Source of the DNA: Pseudomonas sp. B28(2017)
GTDB taxonomy: Bacteria > Pseudomonadota > Gammaproteobacteria > Pseudomonadales > Pseudomonadaceae
Length of the DNA: 64,000 nt
Assembly: GCF_002113025.1 (NCBI RefSeq)
Contig: NZ_NEJH01000012.1
Coordinates: 97,456-161,455 of the forward strand
Direction of reading: 5' to 3'
A program made the position numbers and the translations under genes. Positions 7,657 to 15,989 of the stretch are shown one piece after another (positions within the stretch are counted from its first letter, which is position 1; each line of letters starts with the position of its first letter). The notes under the pieces are model-generated. The model made no database searches. It was not told the origin of the DNA and worked only from the letters and a program-made list of their open reading frames with translations.

Positions 7657-7890
7657 TCAGCGGCTACTGGAGCCCTTGTCTTGCTCGAGATGGGCCTGGC
7701 TGCAATACCACCGTTGGTCGAGGCTCAGCGCGCGGTCACGGGGCAGGTGAACGCCGCAATGGGCGCAACGGACCATGGGTGCCGCTTCCCGCTCGGCAGG
7801 GGGCCTGGGGGTGGAAGCCTGCCCCTTGAACTTACGCCAGAACCATACTGCAGCGGCAATCAGGGCAATCCAGAACAATAAACGAAGCAT
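7657..7890 (-). CDS. PP0621 family zinc-ribbon-like membrane protein
   Basis: A 77-residue protein with an N-terminal membrane helix (MLRLLFWIALIAAAVWFWRK), a Pro/Arg linker and a small metal-binding region with CAHCG and a later single Cys-His (WYCSQAHLEQ), suggesting a CxxC...C..H zinc site. It is a conserved Pseudomonas family found between bamD and pilS and has no established function. Here it lies next to the pilS wreck and shares direction with bamD and pilR. Confidence 0.8.
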   Translation of the reverse strand: MLRLLFWIALIAAAVWFWRKFKGQASTPRPPAEREAAPMVRCAHCGVHLPRDRALSLDQRWYCSQAHLEQDKGSSSR

Positions 7891-7970
7891 GGTGAGCTGC
7901 TATTCGACGGATGATCCGGCAGTTTAGCCAAGGACCTGTCAGGCGCACAGTGCAATAAATCGCCGAAACA

Positions 7971-8001
7971 AAAAAGGGAGACTCGAAAGTCTCCCTTTTT
8001 G
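7971..8001 (-). terminator. Rho-independent terminator of bamD
   Basis: The inverted repeat AAAAGGGAGACT-CGAA-AGTCTCCCTTTT (12-bp stem, GNRA-like loop) is followed on the minus strand by a T tract. It starts 14 bases after the bamD stop. Confidence 0.9.
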
Positions 8002-8014
8002 CACAACCCGGGTG

Positions 8015-9037
8015 TCAGTCGAACACGCCGAAGGTCATGTAGCTGAACCACGAACGGTCGCTGTTGTTGCCTTCCGCTTCGTGATCTTCTTCTTCGACCG
8101 CGTCGCCATTATTGTCTTTAGGCTTGAGTTCGGCCGGGATTGCATCTTTGGCGTCCTGGAACTGCCTCTGCACGTCCTGGTTGGCGCGGGTTTCGCCCGG
8201 TGGCAGCGGCGGACGGGACTCGATCAGGCCCAGGGTCGCCTTGCTCAGCCACGAACGGTTGTCGGCTTCGGCCACGGTCGGCACGAACTGACCGTCCACC
8301 AGCGTCGGGTGGTTCGGGTAGTTGAGCTTCAGGGTTTCCAGGCTGGTGGCAGCCAGTTCGTCCAGGTGCAGGCGCTGGTAGGACTCGGTCATCACCGCCA
8401 GGCCGTCGCCGACCGAAGGGGTTTCCTGGAAGTTTTCCACCACGTAACGACCGCGGTTCGCGGCGGCGACATAGGCCTGACGGGTCAGGTAGTAGTCGGC
8501 CACGTGAATTTCGTAGGCTGCCAGCAGGTTGCGCAGATAAATCATGCGCTGCTTGGCGTCTGGTGCGTAGCGGCTGTTCGGGAAGCGGCTGGTCAGCTGG
8601 GCGAACTCGTTGTAGGAGTCGCGGGCGGCGCCCGGGTCACGCTTGGTCATGTCCAGCGGCAGGAAGCGCGCCAGCAGGCCGACGTCCTGGTCGAAAGAAG
8701 TCAGGCCCTTGAGGTAGTAGGCGTAATCGACGTTCGGATGCTGTGGGTGCAGGCGAATGAAGCGTTCCGCAGCGGACTTGGCCGCTTCTGGCTCGGTGTT
8801 CTTGTAGTTCGCGTAGATGAGTTCGAGTTGTGCCTGATCGGCATAACGACCGAACGGATAACGCGATTCCAGAGCCTTCAGCTTGGCGATGGCACTGGTG
8901 TAGCTACTGTTGTCCAGGTCATTTTGAGCCTGTTGGTACAGCTCGACTTCACTGAGGTTTTCGTCTACGACTTCCTTCGATGAGCAAGCAGCGGTCAATG
9001 CGAGGATGGCGATCAGCAGCAGGTGTTTCACTTGCAT
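8015..9037 (-). CDS. bamD: Outer membrane assembly lipoprotein BamD (ComL)
   Basis: Essential lipoprotein of the BAM complex that inserts beta-barrel proteins in the outer membrane. The ATG at 9037 gives a lipoprotein signal (MQVKHLLLIAILALTAAC, lipidated Cys18). TPR-like helices follow (YQQAQNDLDNSSYTSAIAKL, ESRYPFGRYADQAQLELIYA, FIRLHPQHPNVDYAYYLKGL), the recognised ComL motifs. The C-terminal 60 residues are acidic and probably disordered. The length of 340 residues matches Pseudomonas BamD. It is divergent from rluD across 151 bases, which must hold both promoters. Confidence 0.95.
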   Translation of the reverse strand: MQVKHLLLIAILALTAACSSKEVVDENLSEVELYQQAQNDLDNSSYTSAIAKLKALESRYPFGRYADQAQLELIYANYKNTEPEAAKSAAERFIRLHPQHPNVDYAYYLKGLTSFDQDVGLLARFLPLDMTKRDPGAARDSYNEFAQLTSRFPNSRYAPDAKQRMIYLRNLLAAYEIHVADYYLTRQAYVAAANRGRYVVENFQETPSVGDGLAVMTESYQRLHLDELAATSLETLKLNYPNHPTLVDGQFVPTVAEADNRSWLSKATLGLIESRPPLPPGETRANQDVQRQFQDAKDAIPAELKPKDNNGDAVEEEDHEAEGNNSDRSWFSYMTFGVFD

Positions 9038-9188
9038 GGCGGCTTGCGTCCCTATGACGGCCGCTGTCTTGGGCGTGGCCGTCCTGTTATGATGAGCGCC
9101 CCGTTGAATAGCCTCGGGGCAAAAGACGCCGTATTTAACCACAAGCGCGCAGCCGAAACCAAAGGCTGTGCCGACGCCTAGTCTGAGC

Positions 9189-10151
9189 ATGTCCGATAAA
9201 ATTGAACTCCGCGCAGAGGTGCCGTCCGAATTGGGCGGCCAACGCCTCGATCAAGTCGCCGCACAATTATTCGCTGAGCACTCGCGCTCGCGCCTTTCCG
9301 CCTGGATCAAAGACGGCCGCCTGACTGTGGATGGGGCGGTTATCCGCCCGCGAGACATCGTCCATGGTGGCGCCATCCTTGAGCTGACTGCCGAGCAGGA
9401 AGCTCAGGGCGAATGGGTCGCTCAAGACATTGCCCTGGACATCGTCTATGAAGACGACGACATCCTGGTGATCAACAAGCCTGCGGGCCTGGTGGTGCAC
9501 CCGGCTGCCGGTCACGCTGATGGCACCTTGCTCAACGCCTTGCTGCACCACGTGCCGGGCATCATCAATGTGCCCCGCGCCGGTATCGTGCATCGCCTGG
9601 ACAAGGACACCACCGGTCTGATGGTGGTGGCCAAGACCATTCAAGCGCAGACGCAGCTGGTTGCACAGTTGCAGAGCCGCAGCGTCAGCCGGATCTACGA
9701 GTGTATCGTGATCGGTGTGGTGACAGCCGGTGGCAAGATCAATGCGCCGATCGGTCGTCATGGCCAGCAGCGCCAGCGCATGGCCGTGATGGAAGGTGGC
9801 AAGCAAGCCGTCAGCCATTACCGCGTGCTCGAGCGCTTCCGCTCCCACACTCACGTGCGGGTGAAGCTGGAAACCGGTCGTACGCACCAGATTCGCGTGC
9901 ACATGGCGCACATCAACTTCCCGTTGGTCGGAGATCCTGCCTACGGCGGTCGCTTCCGCATTCCACCGGCGGCCAACCCGAGCATGGTCGAATCCCTGAA
10001 AAACTTCCCGCGTCAGGCGCTGCATGCGCGTTTCCTGGAGCTGGATCATCCAACCACCGGTCAGCGCATGAGCTGGGAATCACCGTTGCCGGAAGATTTC
10101 GTCTGGTTGCTGACCCTGCTCAAGCAAGACCGCGAGGCGTTCATCGGATGA
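9189..10151 (+). CDS. rluD: 23S rRNA pseudouridine(1911/1915/1917) synthase
   Basis: RluD makes the three pseudouridines of helix 69 in 23S rRNA. The ATG at 9189 (MSDKIELRAEVPSELGGQRL) gives 320 residues. An S4 RNA-binding domain (about residues 17-75, SRSRLSAWIKDGRLTVDG) is followed by the catalytic domain. The catalytic Asp lies in GIVHRLDKDTTGLMVVAKT, and the conserved GRTHQIRVHMAHINFPLVGD follows. The stop overlaps the pgeF start (ATGA), so the two form an operon. Confidence 0.97.
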   Translation: MSDKIELRAEVPSELGGQRLDQVAAQLFAEHSRSRLSAWIKDGRLTVDGAVIRPRDIVHGGAILELTAEQEAQGEWVAQDIALDIVYEDDDILVINKPAGLVVHPAAGHADGTLLNALLHHVPGIINVPRAGIVHRLDKDTTGLMVVAKTIQAQTQLVAQLQSRSVSRIYECIVIGVVTAGGKINAPIGRHGQQRQRMAVMEGGKQAVSHYRVLERFRSHTHVRVKLETGRTHQIRVHMAHINFPLVGDPAYGGRFRIPPAANPSMVESLKNFPRQALHARFLELDHPTTGQRMSWESPLPEDFVWLLTLLKQDREAFIG

Positions 10152-10873
10152 GTGACTGGCTGATTCCTGACTGGCCCGCGCCGGCCGGGGTCAAAGCCTG
10201 TGTCACCACCCGTGCGGGTGGCGTCAGTGTGGCGCCGTTCGACAGCCTCAACCTTGGCGATCACGTCGACGACAGCCCTGAAGCAGTTGCCGAGAATCGC
10301 CGTCGCCTCACCGATCACTTTTCCATTCAACCGGCCTGGCTGCAGCAGGTCCATGGCATTGCCGTGGCCCATGCGGACCCAAGTCAGGTGGTCACTGCCG
10401 ATGCCAGTTGGACGTCGACACCCGGTATCGCCTGTGCGGCGATGACGGCCGATTGCCTGCCGGTATTGTTTTGCGACCGTGCCGGGACTCGCGTTGCAGC
10501 GGCCCATGCCGGTTGGCGCGGGTTGGCGGCGGGTGTGCTGGAGGCCACCCTCGACAGTCTGGCCGTACCACCCGGCGAGGTGCTGGTGTGGCTCGGTCCG
10601 GCCATTGGTCCACAAGCGTTTGAAGTCGGCCCGGAAGTACGCGAAACCTTCGTGCAGCAACTGCCTCAAGCCGCAGAAGCCTTCGTGCCAAGTCAAAACC
10701 CCGGCAAGTTCATGGCCGACATCTATATGCTGGCCCGCTTGCGTCTGGCGGCTCGCGGTGTAACGGCTGTCTATGGTGGCGGTTTCTGCACCGTGACCGA
10801 TCCGCGCTTCTTTTCTTATCGCCGTGCGCCCCGCACTGGCCGATTCGCCTCCCTGATCTGGCTTGACCGCTAA
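10148..10873 (+). CDS. pgeF: Peptidoglycan editing factor PgeF (YfiH/laccase-domain family)
   Basis: A 241-residue protein of the DUF152/multicopper polyphenol oxidoreductase fold. It is known to remove misplaced L-Ser from peptidoglycan precursors and to have purine-nucleoside activity. Metal-site motifs are visible: QQVHG, TADCLPVLFCDRAG, AAHAGWRGLAAGVLE, GPAIGPQAFEVG and the C-terminal RFFSYRR. The ATG at 10148 overlaps the rluD stop, as in many proteobacteria where rluD-pgeF-clpB are consecutive. Confidence 0.93.
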   Translation: MSDWLIPDWPAPAGVKACVTTRAGGVSVAPFDSLNLGDHVDDSPEAVAENRRRLTDHFSIQPAWLQQVHGIAVAHADPSQVVTADASWTSTPGIACAAMTADCLPVLFCDRAGTRVAAAHAGWRGLAAGVLEATLDSLAVPPGEVLVWLGPAIGPQAFEVGPEVRETFVQQLPQAAEAFVPSQNPGKFMADIYMLARLRLAARGVTAVYGGGFCTVTDPRFFSYRRAPRTGRFASLIWLDR

Positions 10874-10903
10874 ACTCCTCTGACCTGCGTCAACTGCACG
10901 ACG

Positions 10904-10932
10904 CTTGAAACTCCCAGAATCGACCACATCTA
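10904..10932 (+). promoter_or_regulatory. Heat-shock (sigma-32) promoter of clpB
   Basis: CTTGAAA (10904-10910) is a perfect sigma-32 -35 box. It is followed after 13 bases by CCACATCTA (10924-10932), one change from the CCCCATNTA -10 consensus. The start would fall about 65 bases before the clpB ATG. Spacing and target agree with the known heat-shock control of clpB. Confidence 0.8.
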
Positions 10933-11003
10933 TTGTGCTATCTGGCAGGTTTCTTCATTCAGGATGTTTCATAGGTCCGGCCTGCTCAAAAGGAAGGTGA
11001 CCC

Positions 11004-13568
11004 ATGCGTATAGACCGTTTAACCAGCAAATTGCAGTTAGCGTTGTCCGATGCCCAATCCCTGGCCGTCGGCCACGATCATCCGGCCATTGAACCGGCAC
11101 ACTTGATGCAGGCCTTGCTCGAACAGCAGGGCGGCTCGATCAAGCCCCTGCTGATGCAGGTGGGCTTCGACGTCAACAGCCTGCGTAAAGAGCTGACCAA
11201 AGAGCTCGACCAGCTACCGAAAATCCAGAACCCGACCGGTGACGTGAATATGTCGCAGGATCTGGCGCGCCTGCTCAATCAGGCCGATCGTCTGGCGCAA
11301 CAGAAAGGCGACCAATTCATCTCCAGCGAGCTGGTGTTGCTCGCCGCGATGGATGAGAACAGCAAGCTCGGCAAGCTGTTGCTCGGCCAGGGTGTGAGCA
11401 AGAAAGCCCTGGAAAATGCGATCAACAACCTGCGCGGTGGCGAGGCCGTCAACGACCCTAACCACGAAGAATCCCGTCAGGCTCTGGATAAATACACCGT
11501 CGACCTGACCAAGCGCGCCGAAGACGGCAAGCTCGATCCGGTAATCGGCCGTGACGATGAAATTCGCCGGACCATCCAGGTCCTGCAACGTCGTACCAAG
11601 AACAACCCGGTGCTGATCGGTGAGCCTGGCGTGGGTAAAACCGCCATCGCCGAAGGCCTGGCCCAACGCATCATCAATGGCGAAGTGCCGGATGGCCTCA
11701 AGGGCAAGCGCCTGTTGTCCCTGGACATGGGGGCGCTGATTGCCGGTGCCAAGTATCGCGGTGAGTTTGAAGAGCGGCTCAAGGCGTTGCTCAATGAACT
11801 GTCGAAGCAGGAAGGGCAGATCATTCTGTTCATCGACGAACTGCACACCATGGTCGGCGCCGGCAAGGGCGAAGGCTCGATGGATGCGGGCAACATGCTC
11901 AAGCCGGCCCTGGCCCGCGGTGAGCTGCACTGCGTGGGCGCCACGACGCTCAACGAGTACCGCCAATACATAGAGAAGGACGCCGCTCTCGAGCGACGTT
12001 TCCAGAAAGTGCTGGTGGATGAACCGAGCGAAGAAGACACCATCGCCATCCTGCGTGGCCTCAAGGAACGCTATGAGGTTCACCACAAGGTGGCGATCAC
12101 CGACGGCGCGATCATTGCTGCGGCCAAACTCAGTCATCGTTACATCACTGACCGGCAGTTGCCGGACAAGGCCATCGACCTGATCGATGAAGCGGCCAGC
12201 CGCATCCGCATGGAGATCGACTCCAAGCCGGAAGTACTGGACCGTCTGGAGCGTCGCCTTATTCAGTTGAAGGTGGAATCCCAGGCACTGAAGAAAGAAA
12301 GCGACGATGCGGCGAAGAAGCGTCTGGAAAAACTGCAGGACGAAATCGCTCGTCATGAGCGCGAGTACTCGGATCTCGAAGAAATCTGGAATTCGGAAAA
12401 AGCCGAAGTCCAGGGTTCTGCACAGATCCAGCAGAAAATCGAGCAGTCCCGCCAGGAGCTGGAAGCGGCCCGTCGCAAAGGTGACCTGAACCGCATGGCC
12501 GAGTTGCAGTACGGGGTGATCCCGGACCTGGAGCGCAGCCTGCAAATGGTCGACCAGCATGGCAAAAGCGAGAACCAGTTGCTGCGCAGCAAGGTGACTG
12601 AGGAAGAAATCGCCGAAGTCGTATCGAAGTGGACCGGTATTCCGGTGTCGAAGATGCTCGAAGGCGAGCGCGAAAAACTGATGAAGATGGAAAGCCTGTT
12701 GCACCAGCGTGTGATTGGCCAGGAAGAAGCGGTGGTCGCGGTTTCCAATGCGGTGCGGCGTTCCCGCGCCGGATTGGCCGATCCGAATCGTCCAAGTGGT
12801 TCGTTCATGTTTCTCGGCCCGACCGGTGTCGGTAAAACCGAATTGTGCAAGGCGCTGGCCGAATTCCTCTTCGATACCGAAGAGGCGATGGTGCGGATAG
12901 ACATGTCCGAGTTCATGGAGAAGCATTCCGTGGCTCGCCTGATCGGTGCGCCACCGGGCTACGTGGGGTATGAGGAGGGCGGTTACCTGACCGAGGCCGT
13001 GCGTCGCAAGCCGTATTCGGTGATCCTGATGGATGAGGTCGAGAAAGCGCACCCGGATGTGTTCAACATCTTGCTGCAAGTGCTCGAAGACGGTCGTCTG
13101 ACCGATAGCCATGGCCGCACGGTGGATTTCAAGAATACTGTGATTGTCATGACCTCCAACCTGGGCTCGGTACAGATCCAGGAACTGGTCGGTGATCGTG
13201 AGGCGCAGCGTGCAGCGGTGATGGATGCGATTTCCAGCCACTTCCGGCCGGAGTTCATCAACCGGGTCGATGAAGTGGTGATCTTCGAGCCGTTGGCGCG
13301 GGATCAGATCGCCGGCATTACCGAGATCCAGTTGGGTCGTCTGCGCAGCCGCCTGACCGAACGGGAGCTGAAGCTTGAGCTCAGCCCTGAAGCCATGGAC
13401 AAGCTGATTGCGGTCGGTTACGACCCGGTGTACGGCGCACGGCCGCTCAAACGAGCGATCCAGCGCTGGATCGAGAACCCGCTGGCGCAGTTGATCCTGT
13501 CCGGTCGATTCATGCCGGGCGACACGGCACATGGCGTGGTGGAAAACGACGAAATCGTCTTCGTCTGA
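11004..13568 (+). CDS. clpB: ATP-dependent disaggregase ClpB
   Basis: Hsp100 chaperone that pulls proteins out of aggregates together with DnaK. The 854 residues run N-domain (residues 1-145), first AAA+ (Walker A GEPGVGKTAIAEGLAQRI, Walker B ILFIDELHTMVGAG), M coiled coil (about 410-525, charged EKLQDEIARHEREYSDLEEI) and second AAA+ (GPTGVGKTELCKALAEF, VILMDEVEKAHPDVFN). It ends in the C-terminal D2-small domain with YDPVYGARPLKRAI. AAGGAAGGTGACCC precedes the ATG. A sigma-32 promoter and a strong terminator bracket it as a single-gene unit. Confidence 0.98.
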   Translation: MRIDRLTSKLQLALSDAQSLAVGHDHPAIEPAHLMQALLEQQGGSIKPLLMQVGFDVNSLRKELTKELDQLPKIQNPTGDVNMSQDLARLLNQADRLAQQKGDQFISSELVLLAAMDENSKLGKLLLGQGVSKKALENAINNLRGGEAVNDPNHEESRQALDKYTVDLTKRAEDGKLDPVIGRDDEIRRTIQVLQRRTKNNPVLIGEPGVGKTAIAEGLAQRIINGEVPDGLKGKRLLSLDMGALIAGAKYRGEFEERLKALLNELSKQEGQIILFIDELHTMVGAGKGEGSMDAGNMLKPALARGELHCVGATTLNEYRQYIEKDAALERRFQKVLVDEPSEEDTIAILRGLKERYEVHHKVAITDGAIIAAAKLSHRYITDRQLPDKAIDLIDEAASRIRMEIDSKPEVLDRLERRLIQLKVESQALKKESDDAAKKRLEKLQDEIARHEREYSDLEEIWNSEKAEVQGSAQIQQKIEQSRQELEAARRKGDLNRMAELQYGVIPDLERSLQMVDQHGKSENQLLRSKVTEEEIAEVVSKWTGIPVSKMLEGEREKLMKMESLLHQRVIGQEEAVVAVSNAVRRSRAGLADPNRPSGSFMFLGPTGVGKTELCKALAEFLFDTEEAMVRIDMSEFMEKHSVARLIGAPPGYVGYEEGGYLTEAVRRKPYSVILMDEVEKAHPDVFNILLQVLEDGRLTDSHGRTVDFKNTVIVMTSNLGSVQIQELVGDREAQRAAVMDAISSHFRPEFINRVDEVVIFEPLARDQIAGITEIQLGRLRSRLTERELKLELSPEAMDKLIAVGYDPVYGARPLKRAIQRWIENPLAQLILSGRFMPGDTAHGVVENDEIVFV

Positions 13569-13589
13569 TCCAGATCGGCAACAAAATTG

Positions 13590-13619
13590 AAAAGGCCTCG
13601 CATTGCGAGGCCTTTTTTT
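13590..13619 (+). terminator. Rho-independent terminator of clpB
   Basis: AAAAGGCCTCG-CATTG-CGAGGCCTTTTTTT: a GC-rich stem of 11 bp with a T run, 22 bases after the clpB stop. Confidence 0.93.
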
Positions 13620-13752
13620 CGTTAGGCTGTTGAACTCAAAGGAAAAGCCTTGTAAAGTGCGCCCCGCAGTAAGTCACCCGCCAGGGTTTCCGCTCACCAG
13701 GCAGGAATCCAAAATAAGTTGCAAATCATTAACTTGAAAGCAATTTAGGGGG

Positions 13753-13780
13753 TTGACAGAGGTTCTGAAGATTGTAGAAT
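13753..13780 (+). promoter_or_regulatory. Sigma-70 promoter of the tRNA cluster
   Basis: TTGACA (13753-13758) and TAGAAT (13775-13780) are spaced 16 bases. They are followed by a GC-rich discriminator, AGCGCGCCTC, typical of stringently controlled stable-RNA promoters. It lies 89 bases before tRNA-Asn. A second, weaker TTGAAC / TGTAAA pair with GCGCCCC behind it lies near 13630-13656 and could be a tandem promoter. Apart from these signals the 300-base gap after clpB holds no gene. Confidence 0.8.
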
Positions 13781-13868
13781 AGCGCGCCTCAGACACACGA
13801 ACGCAGCGATGCGAACGGGTTGAAGAGAACGCAGTAAAGCTTCAAAGTTGTAAATTGAAATATGTAGT

Positions 13869-13944
13869 TCCGTGATAGCTCAGTCGGTAGAGCAAATGAC
13901 TGTTAATCATTGGGTCCCAGGTTCGAGTCCTGGTCACGGAGCCA
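13869..13944 (+). tRNA. tRNA-Asn (GTT)
   Basis: 76 nt with encoded CCA. Acceptor arms TCCGTGA/TCACGGA pair, the anticodon loop CTGTTAA reads GTT, and the T arm has GGTTCGAGTCC. First gene of the tRNA cluster. Confidence 0.97.
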
Positions 13945-13953
13945 ATTTCAAAC

Positions 13954-14030
13954 CGGGGTATAGCGCAGTCCGGTAGCGCGCCTGCTTTGGGAGCAGGATG
14001 TCAGGAGTTCGAATCCCCTTACCCCGACCA
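13954..14030 (+). tRNA. tRNA-Pro (TGG), copy 1
   Basis: 77 nt with encoded CCA. Acceptor CGGGGTA/TACCCCG, anticodon loop TTTGGGA with TGG, and T loop GTTCGAATC. Identical over its length to the copy at 14207. Confidence 0.97.
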
Positions 14031-14035
14031 TTTTT

Positions 14036-14111
14036 GGGTCGTTAGCTCAGTTGGTAGAGCAGTTGGCTTTTAACCAATTGGTCGTAGGTTCGAATCCCAC
14101 ACGACCCACCA
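14036..14111 (+). tRNA. tRNA-Lys (TTT)
   Basis: 76 nt with encoded CCA. Acceptor GGGTCGT/ACGACCC, anticodon loop CTTTTAA with TTT, and T arm GGTTCGAATCC. Five bases after tRNA-Pro, clearly co-transcribed. Confidence 0.97.
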
Positions 14112-14175
14112 TTTTTGAAACCAGGTAACACTGGGATCGAATCTTAAGATCAGACGCCAAAAGCTCTGTTCGCAG

Positions 14176-14204
14176 AAGGCGCCTCTTGAAGGTGCCTTTT
14201 TTTT
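14176..14204 (+). terminator. Terminator inside the tRNA cluster
   Basis: AAGGCGCC-TCTTGAA-GGTGCCTT is followed by a run of T, 65 bases after tRNA-Lys and only two bases before the second tRNA-Pro. It should end the Asn-Pro-Lys transcript, so the second Pro copy depends on read-through. Confidence 0.8.
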
Positions 14205-14206
14205 AC

Positions 14207-14283
14207 CGGGGTATAGCGCAGTCCGGTAGCGCGCCTGCTTTGGGAGCAGGATGTCAGGAGTTCGAATCCCCTTACCCCGACCA
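14207..14283 (+). tRNA. tRNA-Pro (TGG), copy 2
   Basis: An exact 77-nt duplicate of the tRNA at 13954, CCA included. It sits directly behind a terminator T run and carries its own terminator at 14288. I see no convincing separate promoter in the 95 bases before it. Confidence 0.96.
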
Positions 14284-14287
14284 TATT

Positions 14288-14324
14288 AAAAATCCTCGTA
14301 TCGAAAGATACGGGGATTTTTTTT
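14288..14324 (+). terminator. Terminator after second tRNA-Pro
   Basis: AAAATCCTCGTATC-GAAA-GATACGGGGATTTTTTTT: a long stem with a GAAA tetraloop and T tract starting five bases after the tRNA. Confidence 0.9.
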
Positions 14325-14358
14325 GTCCAAAAGATCTCATACGCACCGCAAAAGCAAC

Positions 14359-14399
14359 TGTGGTAGCAAGCTGCCCGGAGCCGGCTCGCTACCACAGGT
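14359..14399. repeat. Divergent REP-like palindrome before ndh
   Basis: CTGTGGTAGCAAGC ... GCTCGCTACCACAG has perfectly complementary ends (TGTGGTAGC/GCTACCACA) around a GC-rich centre. It resembles the other REP units but with GGTAGC in place of GGGAGC. It lies just past the 3' end of ndh and could act as a transcript end. Confidence 0.6.
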
Positions 14400-14405
14400 T
14401 TTATA

Positions 14406-15704
14406 TCAATGCAGCTTCAAGCGCGGCTCGGTGCCGCGACCGATCTTGCTGCCCAGCATCAGCATCGCCGTGCGGAACGGTCCGTACAACGCCATCTGGT
14501 GCATGCGGTACAGCGACACGTAGAACATCCGCGCCAGCCAGCCTTCGAGCATTACGCTGCCGGTGAGGTTGCCCATCAAGTTACCCACAGCCGAAAAACG
14601 CGACAGCGAGATCAGTGAGCCGTAGTCGGTGTACTTGTACTCCGGCAATGCCTTGCCTTCGATGCGCAGTTTCAGCGATTTGGCCAGCAATGAAGCCTGC
14701 TGGTGAGCGGCCTGGGCACGTGGCGGCACATTGCGGTCGCTGCCTGGTTGAGGGCAGGCGGCGCAGTCACCGAACGCGAAGATGTTCTCGTCGCGGGTGG
14801 TTTGCAGGGTCGGCAGCACTTGCAACTGATTGATGCGGTTGGTTTCCAGGCCATCGATGTCCTTGAGGAATCCCGGAGCGCGAATCCCGGCGGCCCAGAC
14901 TTTCAGGCTGGCCTTGATTTCGTTGCCGTCCGCGGTGATCAGGCTGTCGGCCGTCACTTCGCTGACAGCGGCATTGGTCATGACGTTGACCCCGAGTTTC
15001 TCCAGGGTTTTATGCACAGGTCCGCCAATCCGCTCTGGCAGCGCTGGCAGGACTCGTGGTCCGGCTTCGATCAGGGTGATGTGCATGTTTTCCGGCTTGA
15101 TCCGGTCAAGGCCATAGGCCGCCAGTTCATGGGCGGCGTTATGCAGCTCGGCGGCCAGCTCGACCCCGGTGGCACCGGCACCGACGATGGCCACACTGAT
15201 TTGCTCGATTGTGTCGGTCTGACCGGCGTGAGCACGCAAGTAGTGGTTGAGCAGTTGCTGGTGGAAACGCTCGGCCTGTTTACGCGTGTCGAGGAACAGG
15301 CAGTGTTGCGCAGCGCCCTGGGTGCCGAAATCGTTGGTGGTGCTGCCGACGGAGATCACCAGCGAGTCGTAAGACACTTCGCGGGCTGGCACCAGTTCCA
15401 GGCCGGCTTCGTCATAGGTGGCAGCCAGCTGGATTTTTTTCTTCGCGCGATCGAGCCCGCTCATGCGCCCCAGCTGGAACTCGAAGTGGTTCCATTTGGC
15501 CTGGGCGACATAGTTGAGTTCGTCTTCGGAAGAGTTCAGGGAACCGGCCGCCACTTCGTGCAACAACGGTTTCCAGATGTGGGTCAGGTTCGCGTCGACC
15601 AGCATCACACTGGCCGTACCACGCTTGCCCAGAGTCTTACCCAGACGGGTAGCCAACTCCAGACCGCCGGCGCCGCCGCCGACAATGACAATACGATGGG
15701 ACAT
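14406..15704 (-). CDS. ndh: Type II NADH:quinone oxidoreductase
   Basis: Non-proton-pumping NADH dehydrogenase on the inner face of the membrane. The ATG at 15704 gives 432 residues starting MSHRIVIVGGGAGGLELATR, the FAD GxGxxG. The NADH-binding Rossmann motif is VAIVGAGATGVELAAEL (about residue 170). WAAGIRAPG, the FAD-contacting FAFGDCAACPQ and an amphipathic C-terminal region (MLEGWLARMFYVSLYRMHQM) that anchors the enzyme are visible. It has its own transcription unit, with a small DUF3094 gene upstream. Confidence 0.94.
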   Translation of the reverse strand: MSHRIVIVGGGAGGLELATRLGKTLGKRGTASVMLVDANLTHIWKPLLHEVAAGSLNSSEDELNYVAQAKWNHFEFQLGRMSGLDRAKKKIQLAATYDEAGLELVPAREVSYDSLVISVGSTTNDFGTQGAAQHCLFLDTRKQAERFHQQLLNHYLRAHAGQTDTIEQISVAIVGAGATGVELAAELHNAAHELAAYGLDRIKPENMHITLIEAGPRVLPALPERIGGPVHKTLEKLGVNVMTNAAVSEVTADSLITADGNEIKASLKVWAAGIRAPGFLKDIDGLETNRINQLQVLPTLQTTRDENIFAFGDCAACPQPGSDRNVPPRAQAAHQQASLLAKSLKLRIEGKALPEYKYTDYGSLISLSRFSAVGNLMGNLTGSVMLEGWLARMFYVSLYRMHQMALYGPFRTAMLMLGSKIGRGTEPRLKLH

Positions 15705-15764
15705 GGGGATAACTCGCAAGGCTAAAGGAAATCGGTGCAATTACCCGAGCGAGCGCAAGGCAGC

Positions 15765-15938
15765 TCATAGCGTCAGGTAACTGATAAGGCGGCTCAACAG
15801 GCCCAGACCAATGGTCACTGCCAATACCAGTACAAGGAGCATCCACGGCCGGAAGGGCCGGCGCTCGACTTGGTGCTGGGACAAATGCAGGTACTCTTCG
15901 ACATGCTTTTGGTCGTCTGGGTTCAGGCGGCTGGTCAT
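15765..15938 (-). CDS. DUF3094 family small membrane protein
   Basis: A 57-residue protein that begins MTSRLNPDDQKHVEEYLHLS, continues with a basic stretch (HQVERRPFRPW) and ends in one membrane helix (MLLVLVLAVTIGLGLLSRLI). This matches the conserved Pseudomonas DUF3094 family of unknown function. It lies 60 bases upstream of ndh on the same strand and may be co-transcribed with it. The gene is too short for many gene finders. Confidence 0.8.
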   Translation of the reverse strand: MTSRLNPDDQKHVEEYLHLSQHQVERRPFRPWMLLVLVLAVTIGLGLLSRLISYLTL

Positions 15939-15989
15939 AAAGGCCTCGTCAGGTAGACGTAGCTAAATGTGTAGAAGCTACAGGCTGAT

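Noticed and set aside
11214..13532. 772-codon open frame antisense to clpB
   Set aside because: It mirrors the codon bias of clpB, has no ribosome-binding site or recognisable domain, and lies wholly inside an essential conserved gene.
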